This document shows, piece by piece, positions 7,550-16,877 of a stretch of 64,000 bases of DNA; the first letter of the stretch is position 1, and every line of letters begins with the position of its first letter. Position numbers and translations under genes: made by a program. This DNA comes from an uncultured Oscillospiraceae bacterium (GTDB lineage: Bacteria > Bacillota > Clostridia > Oscillospirales > Oscillospiraceae). Location of the stretch: positions 9,562 through 73,561 of the forward strand of contig CAJTUE010000010.1 of the NCBI GenBank assembly GCA_910579775.1. The letters run 5' to 3'. The notes under the pieces were generated by a model. It was not told the DNA's origin. It ran no database searches and was given only the letters and a program-made list of their open reading frames with translations.

Positions 7550-7596
7550 TTATGGTTCATATCCATAAGAATAGAATATTTTCATGGTAATGTCAA
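7550..7596 (-). promoter_or_regulatory. Divergent promoter region with small operator-like palindrome
   Basis: On the minus strand, TTGACA (plus coordinates 7591-7596) and TATTCT (7568-7573) are spaced by 17 bp and would drive the PH-domain gene. Next to the -10 lies the inverted repeat ttatgg-N7-ccataa (7550-7568), a candidate binding site for the XRE protein encoded to the right. Confidence 0.6.
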
Positions 7597-7636
7597 GTAA
7601 GCCACTGAATAAACCCATAAATGGAGGGGCGGCAAG

Positions 7637-7882
7637 GTGAAAAAACTGGAATACAACGGTCAAAGGAACATCTGTGGCGACAGGGTCAGAATGGAGCGCG
7701 CCCGCCGGCGAATGACACAGGCGCGACTGGCGGCAAAAATGCAGACGCGGGGAGTCGACATAGAGCAAGACGCAATAAGTCGAATTGAATCAGGCGACCG
7801 TCTGGTCACTGACTATGAACTTCGCGCCTTTGCGGCTATCTTTGACACCACAATCGAAGACCTTCTGGAACCGGAAGGATAA
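7637..7882 (+). CDS. XRE-family transcriptional regulator, 81 aa
   Basis: A compact Cro/CI helix-turn-helix protein: RVRMERARRRMTQARLAAKM, recognition region DIEQDAISRIESGDRLVTD, and the standard C-terminal FDTTIEDLLEPEG. It has no extra effector domain, so it should act as a simple DNA-binding repressor. The start is GTG 7637 with ggaggggcggcaag upstream. Placed divergently from the PH-domain gene and closed by its own terminator, it is a stand-alone regulatory unit. Probable targets are the palindrome at 7550-7568 and its own promoter; this is inferred from position. Confidence 0.82.
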   Translation: MKKLEYNGQRNICGDRVRMERARRRMTQARLAAKMQTRGVDIEQDAISRIESGDRLVTDYELRAFAAIFDTTIEDLLEPEG

Positions 7883-7886
7883 TAAA

Positions 7887-7918
7887 CCCACGGACGGGAA
7901 AGTCTGTGGGCTTTTTTA
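7887..7918 (+). terminator. Terminator of the first XRE gene
   Basis: A 9-bp stem (cccacggac / gtctgtggg, one G-U pair) begins a few bases after the stop codon and is followed by a T-run. Confidence 0.85.
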
Positions 7919-7927
7919 TTTTCCCTC

Positions 7928-7956
7928 TTGACATTACGCCTTGAAAGGCGTAATAT
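7928..7956 (+). promoter_or_regulatory. Consensus promoter with perfect palindromic operator
   Basis: TTGACA (7928-7933) and TAATAT (7951-7956) are spaced by 17 bp. The perfect inverted repeat attacgcctt-ga-aaggcgtaat (7933-7954) fills the whole spacer, so a bound dimer would block RNA polymerase. It precedes the 70-residue XRE gene, whose product is the obvious autorepressor candidate. Confidence 0.85.
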
Positions 7957-7988
7957 AGAAGCAGAACAAGGAAAGGCGGCGATCGTCT

Positions 7989-8201
7989 ATGAGATCAGGA
8001 AGTACAAAGAACACGACCAAAATCGCGCGCTTGCGCTGTGATCGGGGGCTGACACAGGCCGCCCTGGCGGAAGGAGTCGGAATGAATATCCGAAAGATTC
8101 AAAAACTTGAAAGCGGTGAACAGAGGATCGAAACTGTTTCCCTGGCCGCCGCCCTTCGGATTGCCGATTTTCTGGGCGTCCAGCCGCGCGATCTGATCTG
8201 A
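7989..8201 (+). CDS. XRE-family regulator, probable autorepressor, 70 aa
   Basis: A minimal helix-turn-helix: KIARLRCDRGLTQAALAEGV, NIRKIQKLESGEQRIETVS and the C-terminal FLGVQPRDLI. The whole protein is one HTH domain. It starts at ATG 7989 behind aaggaaaggcgg, in a transcript that begins inside or next to a perfect 22-bp palindrome, and ends at a strong terminator. That makes a closed autoregulatory circuit next to the transposase gene, suggesting control of transposition or of the lysis genes. The regulation is inferred. Confidence 0.82.
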   Translation: MRSGSTKNTTKIARLRCDRGLTQAALAEGVGMNIRKIQKLESGEQRIETVSLAAALRIADFLGVQPRDLI

Positions 8202-8213
8202 CACCACGACGAA

Positions 8214-8253
8214 GCCCCCGTCCATGCCAAACGGCACAGACGGGGGCCTTTTT
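8214..8253 (+). terminator. Terminator between XRE gene and transposase
   Basis: The arms gcccccgtc (8214-8222) and gacgggggc (8239-8247) enclose a 16-base loop that can form its own small stem (gcc/ggc), followed by five T residues. The transposase gene therefore needs its own promoter or read-through. Confidence 0.85.
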
Positions 8254-8275
8254 CTGTTCTATGGGAGGGAATACA

Positions 8276-9322
8276 ATGAAACGACGCAGATTCAGACATC
8301 TATCGTGGGACGACCGCTTGAAAATCGAAGCCGGCCTGAAACATGGCGATCCTGTTCAGAAGATCGCTGACGACATCGGGGTCCACCGAAACACGATCTA
8401 CAACGAAATCAAACGCGGCCAGTATGAACACCTTAATTCAGACCTGACCACTGAAACAAGGTACAGCCCAGAGATCGCCGAAGCGGCATACAGGGCGAAC
8501 CTGGCGGCGAAGGGTCCAGACCTTAAAATCGGGAAAGACCGACGCCTGGCGGACCATATTGAAGACAAGATCGTCAATAATGGATATTCGCCGGCGGCCG
8601 TCCTGGGAGAGATCAAGGCCCAGGGCGTCCAGTTCGACACGACGATTTGTGAAGCGACGCTGTATTCATACATCAAGAAAGGCGTCTTCCTTCACCTGGA
8701 ACAGAAGCACCTTCCCAGAAAGGGACAGAGAAAGCGCACCTATACCCGCGTCACGAAAAAAGCCGCGCGGCCGGCGGCTGGGACCAGCATTGAAAAGCGG
8801 CCCCCAGAGATAGACACCCGCGAAGAACTGGGCGACTGGGAAATGGACTGTGTTGTCGGCAAGAAAGGGACGAAGGAAGTTCTTCTGGTCCTATCGGAGA
8901 GAATGAGCCGCAAGGAAATAATGATCAAAATGAAGGACAAGACCACCGAAAGCGTCGTCCGCGCCCTTGACCGCCTTGAACGCCGATATGGCGCCATGTT
9001 CGGAAAAGTCTTCCGGACGATCACCGTCGACAATGGGTCGGAGTTCGCCGACTGTGAGGGAATGGAACGGTCCTGTCGCCGGCCAGGGCATAAGCGGACA
9101 CAGATCTTCTACTGTCACCCATATTCCAGCTATGAGCGCGGAACGAATGAGAACATAAACGGAATGATCCGGCGCTGGTTCCCAAAGGGAACCGACTTCG
9201 GGAAGGTTCCGGCGAAAGCAGTCCAGGCCGTCGAAGACTGGTTGAACAACTATCCGCGCGGGATTCTGGGATTTCTGTCGGCCGATGAAGTCTTCCAGGC
9301 TGGGGTCGCCGCCCTTGCTTGA
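8276..9322 (+). CDS. IS30-family transposase, 348 aa
   Basis: The N-terminal helix-turn-helix (RHLSWDDRLKIEAGLKHG, IADDIGVHRNTIYNEIKRG) is typical of IS30. The DDE catalytic core shows Asp in LGDWEMDCVVGKKG, Asp in TVDNGSEF and Glu in SYERGTNENINGMIRRW. Length fits the family (about 320-380). I start at ATG 8276, eight bases after gggaggg, not the ATG at 8261. The gene looks intact and should catalyse cut-and-paste or circle-forming transposition. I could not find matching terminal inverted repeats close to it, so it may be a domesticated phage or element recombinase or part of a larger unit. Codon use resembles the lysis genes. Confidence 0.88.
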   Translation: MKRRRFRHLSWDDRLKIEAGLKHGDPVQKIADDIGVHRNTIYNEIKRGQYEHLNSDLTTETRYSPEIAEAAYRANLAAKGPDLKIGKDRRLADHIEDKIVNNGYSPAAVLGEIKAQGVQFDTTICEATLYSYIKKGVFLHLEQKHLPRKGQRKRTYTRVTKKAARPAAGTSIEKRPPEIDTREELGDWEMDCVVGKKGTKEVLLVLSERMSRKEIMIKMKDKTTESVVRALDRLERRYGAMFGKVFRTITVDNGSEFADCEGMERSCRRPGHKRTQIFYCHPYSSYERGTNENINGMIRRWFPKGTDFGKVPAKAVQAVEDWLNNYPRGILGFLSADEVFQAGVAALA

Positions 9323-9412
9323 AAATTTTTTTCTGATTTTTTACAATTTAATCTTGACTTTTGCGTTTTCAGACGCTGATTTCAGGAGAAAGTTCCCCGG
9401 GCGCGTCCCACG

Positions 9413-9456
9413 AAAAAACAGCTCCCTCGTCAGGCTGGGCCCGACAGGGGGAGCTG
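9413..9456 (-). terminator. Terminator of the rpiB transcript
   Basis: On the minus strand an arm of cagctccc pairs with gggagctg, with a further inner pairing (ctgtcggg/cctgacga, imperfect), followed by six T residues (plus-strand aaaaaa at 9413-9418). It marks the boundary between the host operon and the mobile DNA to its left. Confidence 0.8.
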
Positions 9457-9496
9457 CTGTGTCCTATACGCGGCATTATTTGACGCCGCAAGCCGG

Positions 9497-9952
9497 TCAG
9501 CTGTTTTCCACCGCGCGGATGAGGTCCACCCGGCGCTGGTGGCGGCCGCCCTCAAATTCATGGGACAGGAAGGCGTCCAGGATCTCCTTGGCTAAGTTGG
9601 GCCCCGTGACCCCGGCGCCGATGGCCAGCATGTTGGCGTCGTTGTGGCGGCGGGTCATCTGGGCGGACCAGGGCTCGTGACAGAGGGCGCAGCGCACCCC
9701 CTTGACCTTGTTGGCCACGATAGAAACGCCGATGCCGGTGGTACACACCACCACCCCCAGGCGGCATTTGCCCTCCGCTACAGCCTGGGCGGCCTGCTGG
9801 GCAAAGACGGGGTAGTCGCAGCTCTCGGTGGAGTGGCAGCCAAAGTCTTTGGTGGAGACGCCCTGGGCCTCCAGATGGGCCTTCAGGACCTCCTTCAAGG
9901 CGTAGCCGCCGTGGTCGCAGGCCAGGGCGACGGTGAGTTTCTTCTCTTCCAT
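9497..9952 (-). CDS. rpiB: Ribose-5-phosphate isomerase B
   Basis: Interconverts ribose 5-phosphate and ribulose 5-phosphate in the non-oxidative pentose phosphate pathway. The 151 residues show the RpiB/LacAB signatures: N-terminal ALACDHGGYALKE, the catalytic Cys in VVCTTGIGVSI, and HEPWSAQMTRRHNDANMLAIGAG near the middle. I start at the ATG with first base 9952, which overlaps the stop of the PHP gene (TAATG); the longer frame upstream is a shadow of that gene. It is the last gene of a three-gene minus-strand unit. Length and motifs are normal. Confidence 0.93.
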   Translation of the reverse strand: MEEKKLTVALACDHGGYALKEVLKAHLEAQGVSTKDFGCHSTESCDYPVFAQQAAQAVAEGKCRLGVVVCTTGIGVSIVANKVKGVRCALCHEPWSAQMTRRHNDANMLAIGAGVTGPNLAKEILDAFLSHEFEGGRHQRRVDLIRAVENS

Positions 9953-10767
9953 TATAGTCTCTCCATTCCGGCCTTGCGGCCATGATATACCGCCACGTAG
10001 GCAAAGCCGCAGTGGGCGATCACTTGATAAACGTCGCGGATGCCCCGGCCAACGTCCTGGACGGTGTGGGCGTCTGAGCCCGCGGTGATGAGCTCGCCCC
10101 CCAGGGACTTGAACAGGCGCAGGTAGGGGATCCATTCCTCGATGGAGCGGCCCCGCCAGGTGTTTACCTCCATGGCCTTGCCGTCCTGAGCGGCGCGGCG
10201 GAGGATAGCGACGGTGCGGTCATAGAAATCCCCCTCCAGCAGGGAGAAGGAATGGGGGCCGCGGTCGTTGATATAGCGCAGGGGATAAATCACATGGCCC
10301 AGAGAGTCGTAGCAGTCGGGGAGCTCCACCAGCGCCTCGAGGGAGCCCAAATAGTCCTCCAGGGTGCTTTGACAGGCTTCGTGGTCGGGGTACTCGGCAA
10401 AGTAGAAGTCGTGCTTGTCCTTGATGGCGCGGTAGTTGTGCACCGAGCCGATGATAAAGTCCAACTCCGGCGCGGCGGTCAGGATGGCCCGGGCGGCCTC
10501 GGGATTTTCATAGGCCTCGCCCAGCTCCAGGCCCTGGGCAAGCTCCAGCCCGGCGGGCAGGGCGGAGCGCGCCTCCGCCAGGTTGGCGTGGTAGGGGGCC
10601 CAGTCGTAGGTATAGGCGGGCTCGCCCTGGAGGGTGACCAGGTCGCAGTGGTCGGTGAGGCAGAGATGAGTCAGCCCCGCGGTGGCCCCGGCGCGGGCCA
10701 TTTCGGTGACGGTGTTGTGGCCATCGGGGGAGCAGAGGGAGTGGGTGTGGGTGTCGCCAAGAAACAT
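9952..10767 (-). CDS. PHP-family histidinol-phosphatase-like phosphoesterase, 271 aa
   Basis: PHP metal-binding motifs are visible in order: GDTHTHSLCSPDG at the N-terminus, LTDHCDLV, IIGSVHNY and the late AGSDAHTVQDVGRGI. The architecture and length match HisK-type histidinol-phosphatase (L-histidinol phosphate to histidinol), but no other his gene is nearby and PHP enzymes also act on other sugar and nucleoside phosphates. The start ATG at 10767 has aaaggagacc upstream. It overlaps rpiB by one base. The linkage to rpiB suggests a sugar-phosphate substrate is possible. Fold certain, substrate uncertain. Confidence 0.78.
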   Translation of the reverse strand: MFLGDTHTHSLCSPDGHNTVTEMARAGATAGLTHLCLTDHCDLVTLQGEPAYTYDWAPYHANLAEARSALPAGLELAQGLELGEAYENPEAARAILTAAPELDFIIGSVHNYRAIKDKHDFYFAEYPDHEACQSTLEDYLGSLEALVELPDCYDSLGHVIYPLRYINDRGPHSFSLLEGDFYDRTVAILRRAAQDGKAMEVNTWRGRSIEEWIPYLRLFKSLGGELITAGSDAHTVQDVGRGIRDVYQVIAHCGFAYVAVYHGRKAGMERL

Positions 10768-10792
10768 GGAAGAGGTCTCCTTTTATCAAAAA

Positions 10793-12976
10793 TCAGAAGG
10801 GCCAGGAGGGGAGGAAGCGCAACAAACCGCCTGAGTACCAATTGGGCATGGTCAGGCCGATGAGGGCGGGGTAAAAGAGAACATAGAGGGCGATGGAGAC
10901 GCCGGTCACCCCGTAGACCGGCAGCCGCCATTTGGCCCACTGACACTCCATCAGGTCGTTGAAGAGATAGCAGATACAGAAGACCAGGAAGAGGATGGAG
11001 GGGAAGTAGTGGTAGGCGAAGGTGGTGCGGCCGATGAACACCCAGGGGAGCAGCTGGGAGAGGAAGGCCACCACCAAAAACAGGGCCTTGCCGCACTTGC
11101 GCTGGACAAAGCGAATGGCCACAGCAATGAGGCTCAAAAGTCCCGCCCAGGAGATGAGGGGGTTATTAAAGGAGGCAAACCGCTCGGTCATGCCGCTGCC
11201 GCCCATATCGTCCAGGTAAAAGAGGATGGGCCGTCCGTCCACCAGCCATTGATACCAGCGGGACTCATAGCTGTGGGGGGTGGTGACGCCGTTGTGGTAG
11301 GTGAGCATGTGGTATTGGTTGTGGAGCATAATGCCCGAAAGGCTGTCCCGGGGGATGGAGGGACCGCGGAAATCCTTGCCCTGGCGCAGATAGCCCCAAA
11401 GGTTTTCCCAGAACACAGGGAAGCTGCGGCCAAAGCCGGAGAGGGTGTTGGGAAGGGACAGGCCTACGTTCCCCTGGGCCAGGGCGTAGGGGATATAAGA
11501 GGCGGTATAGATGGCCAGGGGAATGAGGACGAAGCACAGCACGGAGAGGAGCAGGGTCTTGACAAGCCACCCAGCTAGGGATCTCTTCCGGGGGGTCTTG
11601 ACCCGGGAAAGCTCCGCCGGGAGGGGAAGGCCGTCGTCCGGGGAGGGCTCCGCCGCCGGCTCGGCGGGGGAGGGGGCGTTTTCCTCCCCCCTTTTCCAGG
11701 CCAGGGCGCGCAGGACCAGGTGGAGGACATAGAGCACTGCCAGGCCCACTCCGGCGTAGATCACCGTCCACTTGCAGGCGCAGCCGATCCCCCAGGTGAT
11801 CCCGGCGAGGGCCAGGGAGCCGTAGCCCTCGCTTGTCTTCCCCTTCTTGTTGGGGGTGGCGGAGGCGGTGAGCCAGCGGTAGAAGAACCAGTAGGACAGG
11901 AGGATAAAGAACACTCCGTAGGTGTCGATGGTGGCGATGCGGGTCTGAGCCAGGTGCATGAACTCCGCGGCGAAGAGGGCGGTCCCGCAGGTGGCCACTA
12001 CCGTCTTGCCAAACATGTTTTTGAGAAATACATACAGCAGGGGGAGCATCAGCACCCCAAACAGGGTGCCCATGAACCGCCAGCCAAAGGGAGTCATGCC
12101 GAAGAGCCAAATGCCGATGGACAGAATGAGCTTGCCCAGAGGCGGGTGAGTGGTCTCGTAGGGGTTCAGCCCCTCCAGATGCTCCAAGGCGGTGCGGGGG
12201 TGGTAGATCTCGTCAAAATAGGAGGAGTTGCGCCAGGAGATGGCGACGGGGACGTTGTTGTCCACGGTAAAGAGCTGGGCAAGACCGTCGGGGGCGGTCT
12301 CGCCGTCCGTCAGGCTCCAGGAGAAGCTGAGAGGCTGGTTCTGGTCGTCAAAGAAAATGAGCTTGCCCAGGCGGAGGGTCTGCTGATTGTAGTCCGCCTT
12401 GCCGGTGATGCGGATATAGCGCACCCACTGGGCCTGCTGGGGGATAATATCCTGCCACTTGAAGAGCTTGACATAGTCCTGGCTCAGAGCGTAGGAGGGA
12501 TCGTAGCCGTCGGCCAGCGCCCAGTAGTAGACCGTCTTGTCCCGGCCCCACTCGTCCTGTTCCGTTTTGGTCCACAGGGTGGACCAGGCCTCGCCGTCCG
12601 CCGAGACCTCCAAGTTATAGGCTCCCGTGCCCAGAGAGGAATAGGCCCAGACGCGGGAGACCAGTAGCGGCTTGTCCCCTTCCACTTGGATGGTGACGGT
12701 CTCCCCGTCCACAAAGTCGTGGTACGCCTGAGGGGCCTTGGTGGAGCCCAGGGAGAAGAAGGCGGTGACGGCGTAGACTACGGTGATAATGAGAACGGGA
12801 AGGGCGTCCTTGCGCGCCATAGCGTGGCGCTTGTGGGCCAGGGTAAAGGGAGCGCGGTCCGCCATAGCGATCCAGTCCAGGGTGCCCGGACGGGGGCGCA
12901 GGGCGGTGAAGTAGTAGGCGATAAAGCCGATCGCCCCCGCCAGCACCAGCGCGGCGAGAAAAATTCCAAAGGTCAT
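10793..12976 (-). CDS. PMT-family glycosyltransferase with discoidin-like insert, 727 aa
   Basis: An integral-membrane GT39-type mannosyltransferase (protein O-mannosyltransferase/dolichyl-phosphate-mannose fold). The signature YFDEIYHPRTALEHLEGLNPYETTHPPLGK holds the acidic pair and the PP of the first extracytoplasmic loop (quoted here only by its ends: FDEIYHP and ETTHPPLGK). About ten hydrophobic helices follow. Unusually, residues of about 80-230, after the first two helices, form a soluble beta-rich region with the look of an F5/8 type C (discoidin-like) carbohydrate-binding domain (WAYSSLGTGAYNLEVSADG). It probably transfers a sugar from a polyprenyl phosphate donor to surface polymers or proteins. 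The start at 12976 has caggaggacgtcac upstream. Confidence 0.8.
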   Translation of the reverse strand: MTFGIFLAALVLAGAIGFIAYYFTALRPRPGTLDWIAMADRAPFTLAHKRHAMARKDALPVLIITVVYAVTAFFSLGSTKAPQAYHDFVDGETVTIQVEGDKPLLVSRVWAYSSLGTGAYNLEVSADGEAWSTLWTKTEQDEWGRDKTVYYWALADGYDPSYALSQDYVKLFKWQDIIPQQAQWVRYIRITGKADYNQQTLRLGKLIFFDDQNQPLSFSWSLTDGETAPDGLAQLFTVDNNVPVAISWRNSSYFDEIYHPRTALEHLEGLNPYETTHPPLGKLILSIGIWLFGMTPFGWRFMGTLFGVLMLPLLYVFLKNMFGKTVVATCGTALFAAEFMHLAQTRIATIDTYGVFFILLSYWFFYRWLTASATPNKKGKTSEGYGSLALAGITWGIGCACKWTVIYAGVGLAVLYVLHLVLRALAWKRGEENAPSPAEPAAEPSPDDGLPLPAELSRVKTPRKRSLAGWLVKTLLLSVLCFVLIPLAIYTASYIPYALAQGNVGLSLPNTLSGFGRSFPVFWENLWGYLRQGKDFRGPSIPRDSLSGIMLHNQYHMLTYHNGVTTPHSYESRWYQWLVDGRPILFYLDDMGGSGMTERFASFNNPLISWAGLLSLIAVAIRFVQRKCGKALFLVVAFLSQLLPWVFIGRTTFAYHYFPSILFLVFCICYLFNDLMECQWAKWRLPVYGVTGVSIALYVLFYPALIGLTMPNWYSGGLLRFLPSWPF

Positions 12977-13010
12977 GTGACGTCCTCCTGTTCTGGGATC
13001 CTGTCAAGCA

Positions 13011-13045
13011 AAAATAGAAGGCGGACTTGGTCCGCCTTCTATTTT
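13011..13045 (-). terminator. Terminator overlapping the end of dnaJ
   Basis: A perfect 15-bp stem (aaaatagaaggcgga / tccgccttctatttt) with a 5-base loop overlaps the dnaJ stop codon. On the minus strand it runs into a short T-run, ending the hrcA-grpE-dnaK-dnaJ transcript just before the PMT gene. Confidence 0.85.
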
Positions 13046-14204
13046 ATTTCTTTTTCTTCCGTTTGTCAAAAAAACCTTTTCCACCGGGGGGAGCGTCCTC
13101 CCCCATGGCCTTGGCGTAGGCCTCCAGCGCCTCTTTCTGAGCGTCGGTGAGCCGCTGGGGGGTGTCGATGACCACGGTGACCAGCTGGTCGCCGCGAGGG
13201 CGGCCGTGAAGGCCGGGGATGCCCTTGCCCCGCAGGCGGAACACCGAGCCGGTCTTGGTCCCGGCGGGGAGGGTCCACTTCACCTTGCCGTCGATGGTGT
13301 CGATCTCCAGCTCCGCCCCCAAAGCGGCTTGGGGGAAGGAGACGGCCTGGGTAAGATAGACGGTGGAGCCGTCCCGCTGGAATTTGGGGTGGGGCCGCAC
13401 GGAGACGCCCACAATGAGGTCTCCCGCCGGGCCGCCGTTTTTGCCCGCGTTGCCCTGGCCCCGGAGGGAGACGGCCTGGCCGTCGTCGATGCCGGCGGGG
13501 ATGGTGACGGTGAGCCGCTTCTGCTTGCGCACCGCGCCCTCTCCGTGGCAGCCGGGGCAGGGGTCCTTAATGAGCTGGCCCGTGCCGTGGCACTTGGGAC
13601 AGGGGGCGGTGGAGACGAAGGAGAAAGAGCCGCCGCCCCGCTGGACCCGGACCACCCCCTGGCCGCCGCAGTCAGGGCAGGTCTCGGGTTTGGTGCCGTG
13701 GGCGCAGCCGCTGCCGCCGCAGTCGGGGCAGGGGTCGGAGCGGGTGAGGTTGATCTCCTTTTCACAGCCAAAGGCGGCTTCCTCAAAGGTGAGGGTGAGG
13801 GCCACCCGGAGGGATTCCCCCTTCTGGGGGCCGCCCTGCTGGCGGCGGGGACCTCCACCCCCAAAGCCGCCGAACCCACCAAAGCCGGAGAAGGCGCCGA
13901 AGAGGTCGCCCAGGTCCATGCCGTCGAACCCGCCGCCAAACCCTCCGCCAAAGCCGCCGGGGTTGAAGTTGGGGTCCACTCCCGCCATGCCGAACTGGTC
14001 GTAGCGGGCCTTTTTGTCCGTGTCGGATAGGACCTCGTAGGCCTCGTTGACCTCCTTGAACTTGGCCTCGGCGTCCTTGTCGCCGGGGTGGAGGTCGGGG
14101 TGGTATTCCTTGGCCTTTTTGCGGTAGGCTTTTTTGATCTCGTCGTCCGAGGCGGTTTTGGACACGCCTAAGACCTCGTAAAAGTCACGTTTTTGGTCTG
14201 CCAT
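13044..14204 (-). CDS. dnaJ: Chaperone protein DnaJ
   Basis: A class A (type I) J-protein of 386 residues that stimulates DnaK ATPase and delivers substrates. In order: J domain with the HPD motif in AKEYHPDLHPG, a Gly/Phe-rich linker (GGFGGGFGGGFDG), a zinc-binding domain with four CxxCxGxG repeats (CPDCGGSG, CPDCGGQG, CPKCHGTG, CPGCHGEG), and C-terminal substrate-binding domains. The C-terminus is a basic tail (DKRKKKK). It is the last gene of the heat-shock operon and overlaps the transcription terminator. The start ATG at 14204 follows aaagaggtgaagcacatac. Confidence 0.97.
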   Translation of the reverse strand: MADQKRDFYEVLGVSKTASDDEIKKAYRKKAKEYHPDLHPGDKDAEAKFKEVNEAYEVLSDTDKKARYDQFGMAGVDPNFNPGGFGGGFGGGFDGMDLGDLFGAFSGFGGFGGFGGGGPRRQQGGPQKGESLRVALTLTFEEAAFGCEKEINLTRSDPCPDCGGSGCAHGTKPETCPDCGGQGVVRVQRGGGSFSFVSTAPCPKCHGTGQLIKDPCPGCHGEGAVRKQKRLTVTIPAGIDDGQAVSLRGQGNAGKNGGPAGDLIVGVSVRPHPKFQRDGSTVYLTQAVSFPQAALGAELEIDTIDGKVKWTLPAGTKTGSVFRLRGKGIPGLHGRPRGDQLVTVVIDTPQRLTDAQKEALEAYAKAMGEDAPPGGKGFFDKRKKKK

Positions 14205-14237
14205 GTATGTGCTTCACCTCTTTAGAGGGAGTGTTGC

Positions 14238-14318
14238 GAACAGGGGAAGCGGGCGGGTCTGGGACCCGCCCCTACAGAGAAAGTGCCTGTGTAGGGGCCG
14301 GTTCCAAACCGGCCCGCC
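14238..14318. repeat. GC-rich 'GTAGGGGC' palindromic repeat pair between dnaK and dnaJ
   Basis: Two adjacent palindromes, gcgggtctgggacccgc followed by ccctac, and tgtaggggccggttccaaaccggcccgcc. They share the gtagggg edge with copies at 23438, 24953, 27776 and 36088. They would form RNA hairpins in the intercistronic region and may lower dnaJ relative to dnaK or protect dnaK mRNA. Confidence 0.75.
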
Positions 14319-14331
14319 TGGTCATGTCCGG

Positions 14332-16164
<1,833 letters not shown>

Positions 16165-16202
16165 AATATATTACCTCCTAATTTTTATTACGAATTTTGG
16201 AA

Positions 16203-16340
16203 TGGGCTGTCACGCTTCCGTTGGACACGCTGCGGCCCCGCTTCCCGGCCCTTGGCAAAATGCCGCTGGGCTGCGCCCAGCCTGTTTTTGCCGTGCGGGC
16301 CGGCCCATCGTGGCCTGCGTGTCTACGGGTCGCGCTTCTA
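16203..16340. repeat. About 135-bp imperfect palindromic repeat, copy 1 (grpE-dnaK)
   Basis: It begins gtcacgcttccgttggacac and ends gcgtgtctacgggtcgcgcttctaa, reaching the grpE stop codon. The outer arms ggacacgctgcggcc / ggcctgcgtgtct pair, as do inner arms cttggcaaaa / tttttgccg. A related copy lies at 40808-40955 and also abuts the 3' end of a minus-strand gene. It looks like a non-autonomous mobile or REP-like element. Confidence 0.7.
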
Positions 16341-16874
16341 ATTTGCCACGACCACCATGGCGTATCTTATGACGGTCTCGCCCAGCTTAAAGCCGGCTTG
16401 GTAAACTTCCTTGACGATATTTTCGCCCAGCGCCTCATCCTCTACGTGCATCACGGCGTTGTGGAGGTTGGCGTCAAAGCTCTGGCCCAGGGCGGGGATC
16501 TCCTCCACCCCAAGACCGGCCAGGGCCTTTTGGAGCTCCGCCATGGTCAGCTCCACGCCCTTGCGGTAGGCCTCGTCGGCAGTGTCCTGCTTCAGGGCCC
16601 GCTCCAGGTCGTCGTAGACGGGAAGGAGGGCCTTGACGGTGTGGGCCTTGGCGTCGCTCCAGGCGGATTCCTTCTCTCTGGCGGTGCGCTTGCGGTAGTT
16701 GTCATACTCCGCCAGCAGCCGTAGGTGCTGGTCATTGAGTTGGGCCAGCTGATCCTCCAGGGCTTGGAGATGTGGGTCAACCTCCGGGATGGGGGTCTCC
16801 GCCGGGCTGGTCTCTTCTGTCGTCGGCGGGGTCTCCGCCGGGGACGTCTCTTTCTGTTTGGCTTCCTTAGACAT
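16338..16874 (-). CDS. grpE: Nucleotide exchange factor GrpE
   Basis: Exchanges ADP for ATP on DnaK. The 178 residues have an acidic, low-complexity N-terminus rich in Thr, Glu and Pro, a long coiled coil (residues about 35-85, LQALEDQLAQLNDQHLRLLA) and a C-terminal beta domain with the family pattern (FDANLHNAVMHVEDEALGEN and VYQAGFKLGETVIRYAMV). It lies four bases downstream of hrcA in the heat-shock operon. Length matches the family. The palindromic repeat follows its stop codon. Confidence 0.95.
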   Translation of the reverse strand: MSKEAKQKETSPAETPPTTEETSPAETPIPEVDPHLQALEDQLAQLNDQHLRLLAEYDNYRKRTAREKESAWSDAKAHTVKALLPVYDDLERALKQDTADEAYRKGVELTMAELQKALAGLGVEEIPALGQSFDANLHNAVMHVEDEALGENIVKEVYQAGFKLGETVIRYAMVVVAN

Positions 16875-16877
16875 GGA

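Noticed and set aside
7637..8201. Toxin-antitoxin pair from the two small XRE proteins
   Set aside because: Each has its own terminator, neither is next to a toxin-like frame, and both are complete HTH proteins.
8254..9412. Terminal inverted repeats of an IS30 element
   Set aside because: I compared the sequence on both sides of the gene and saw no convincing pair of 15-30 bp inverted repeats.
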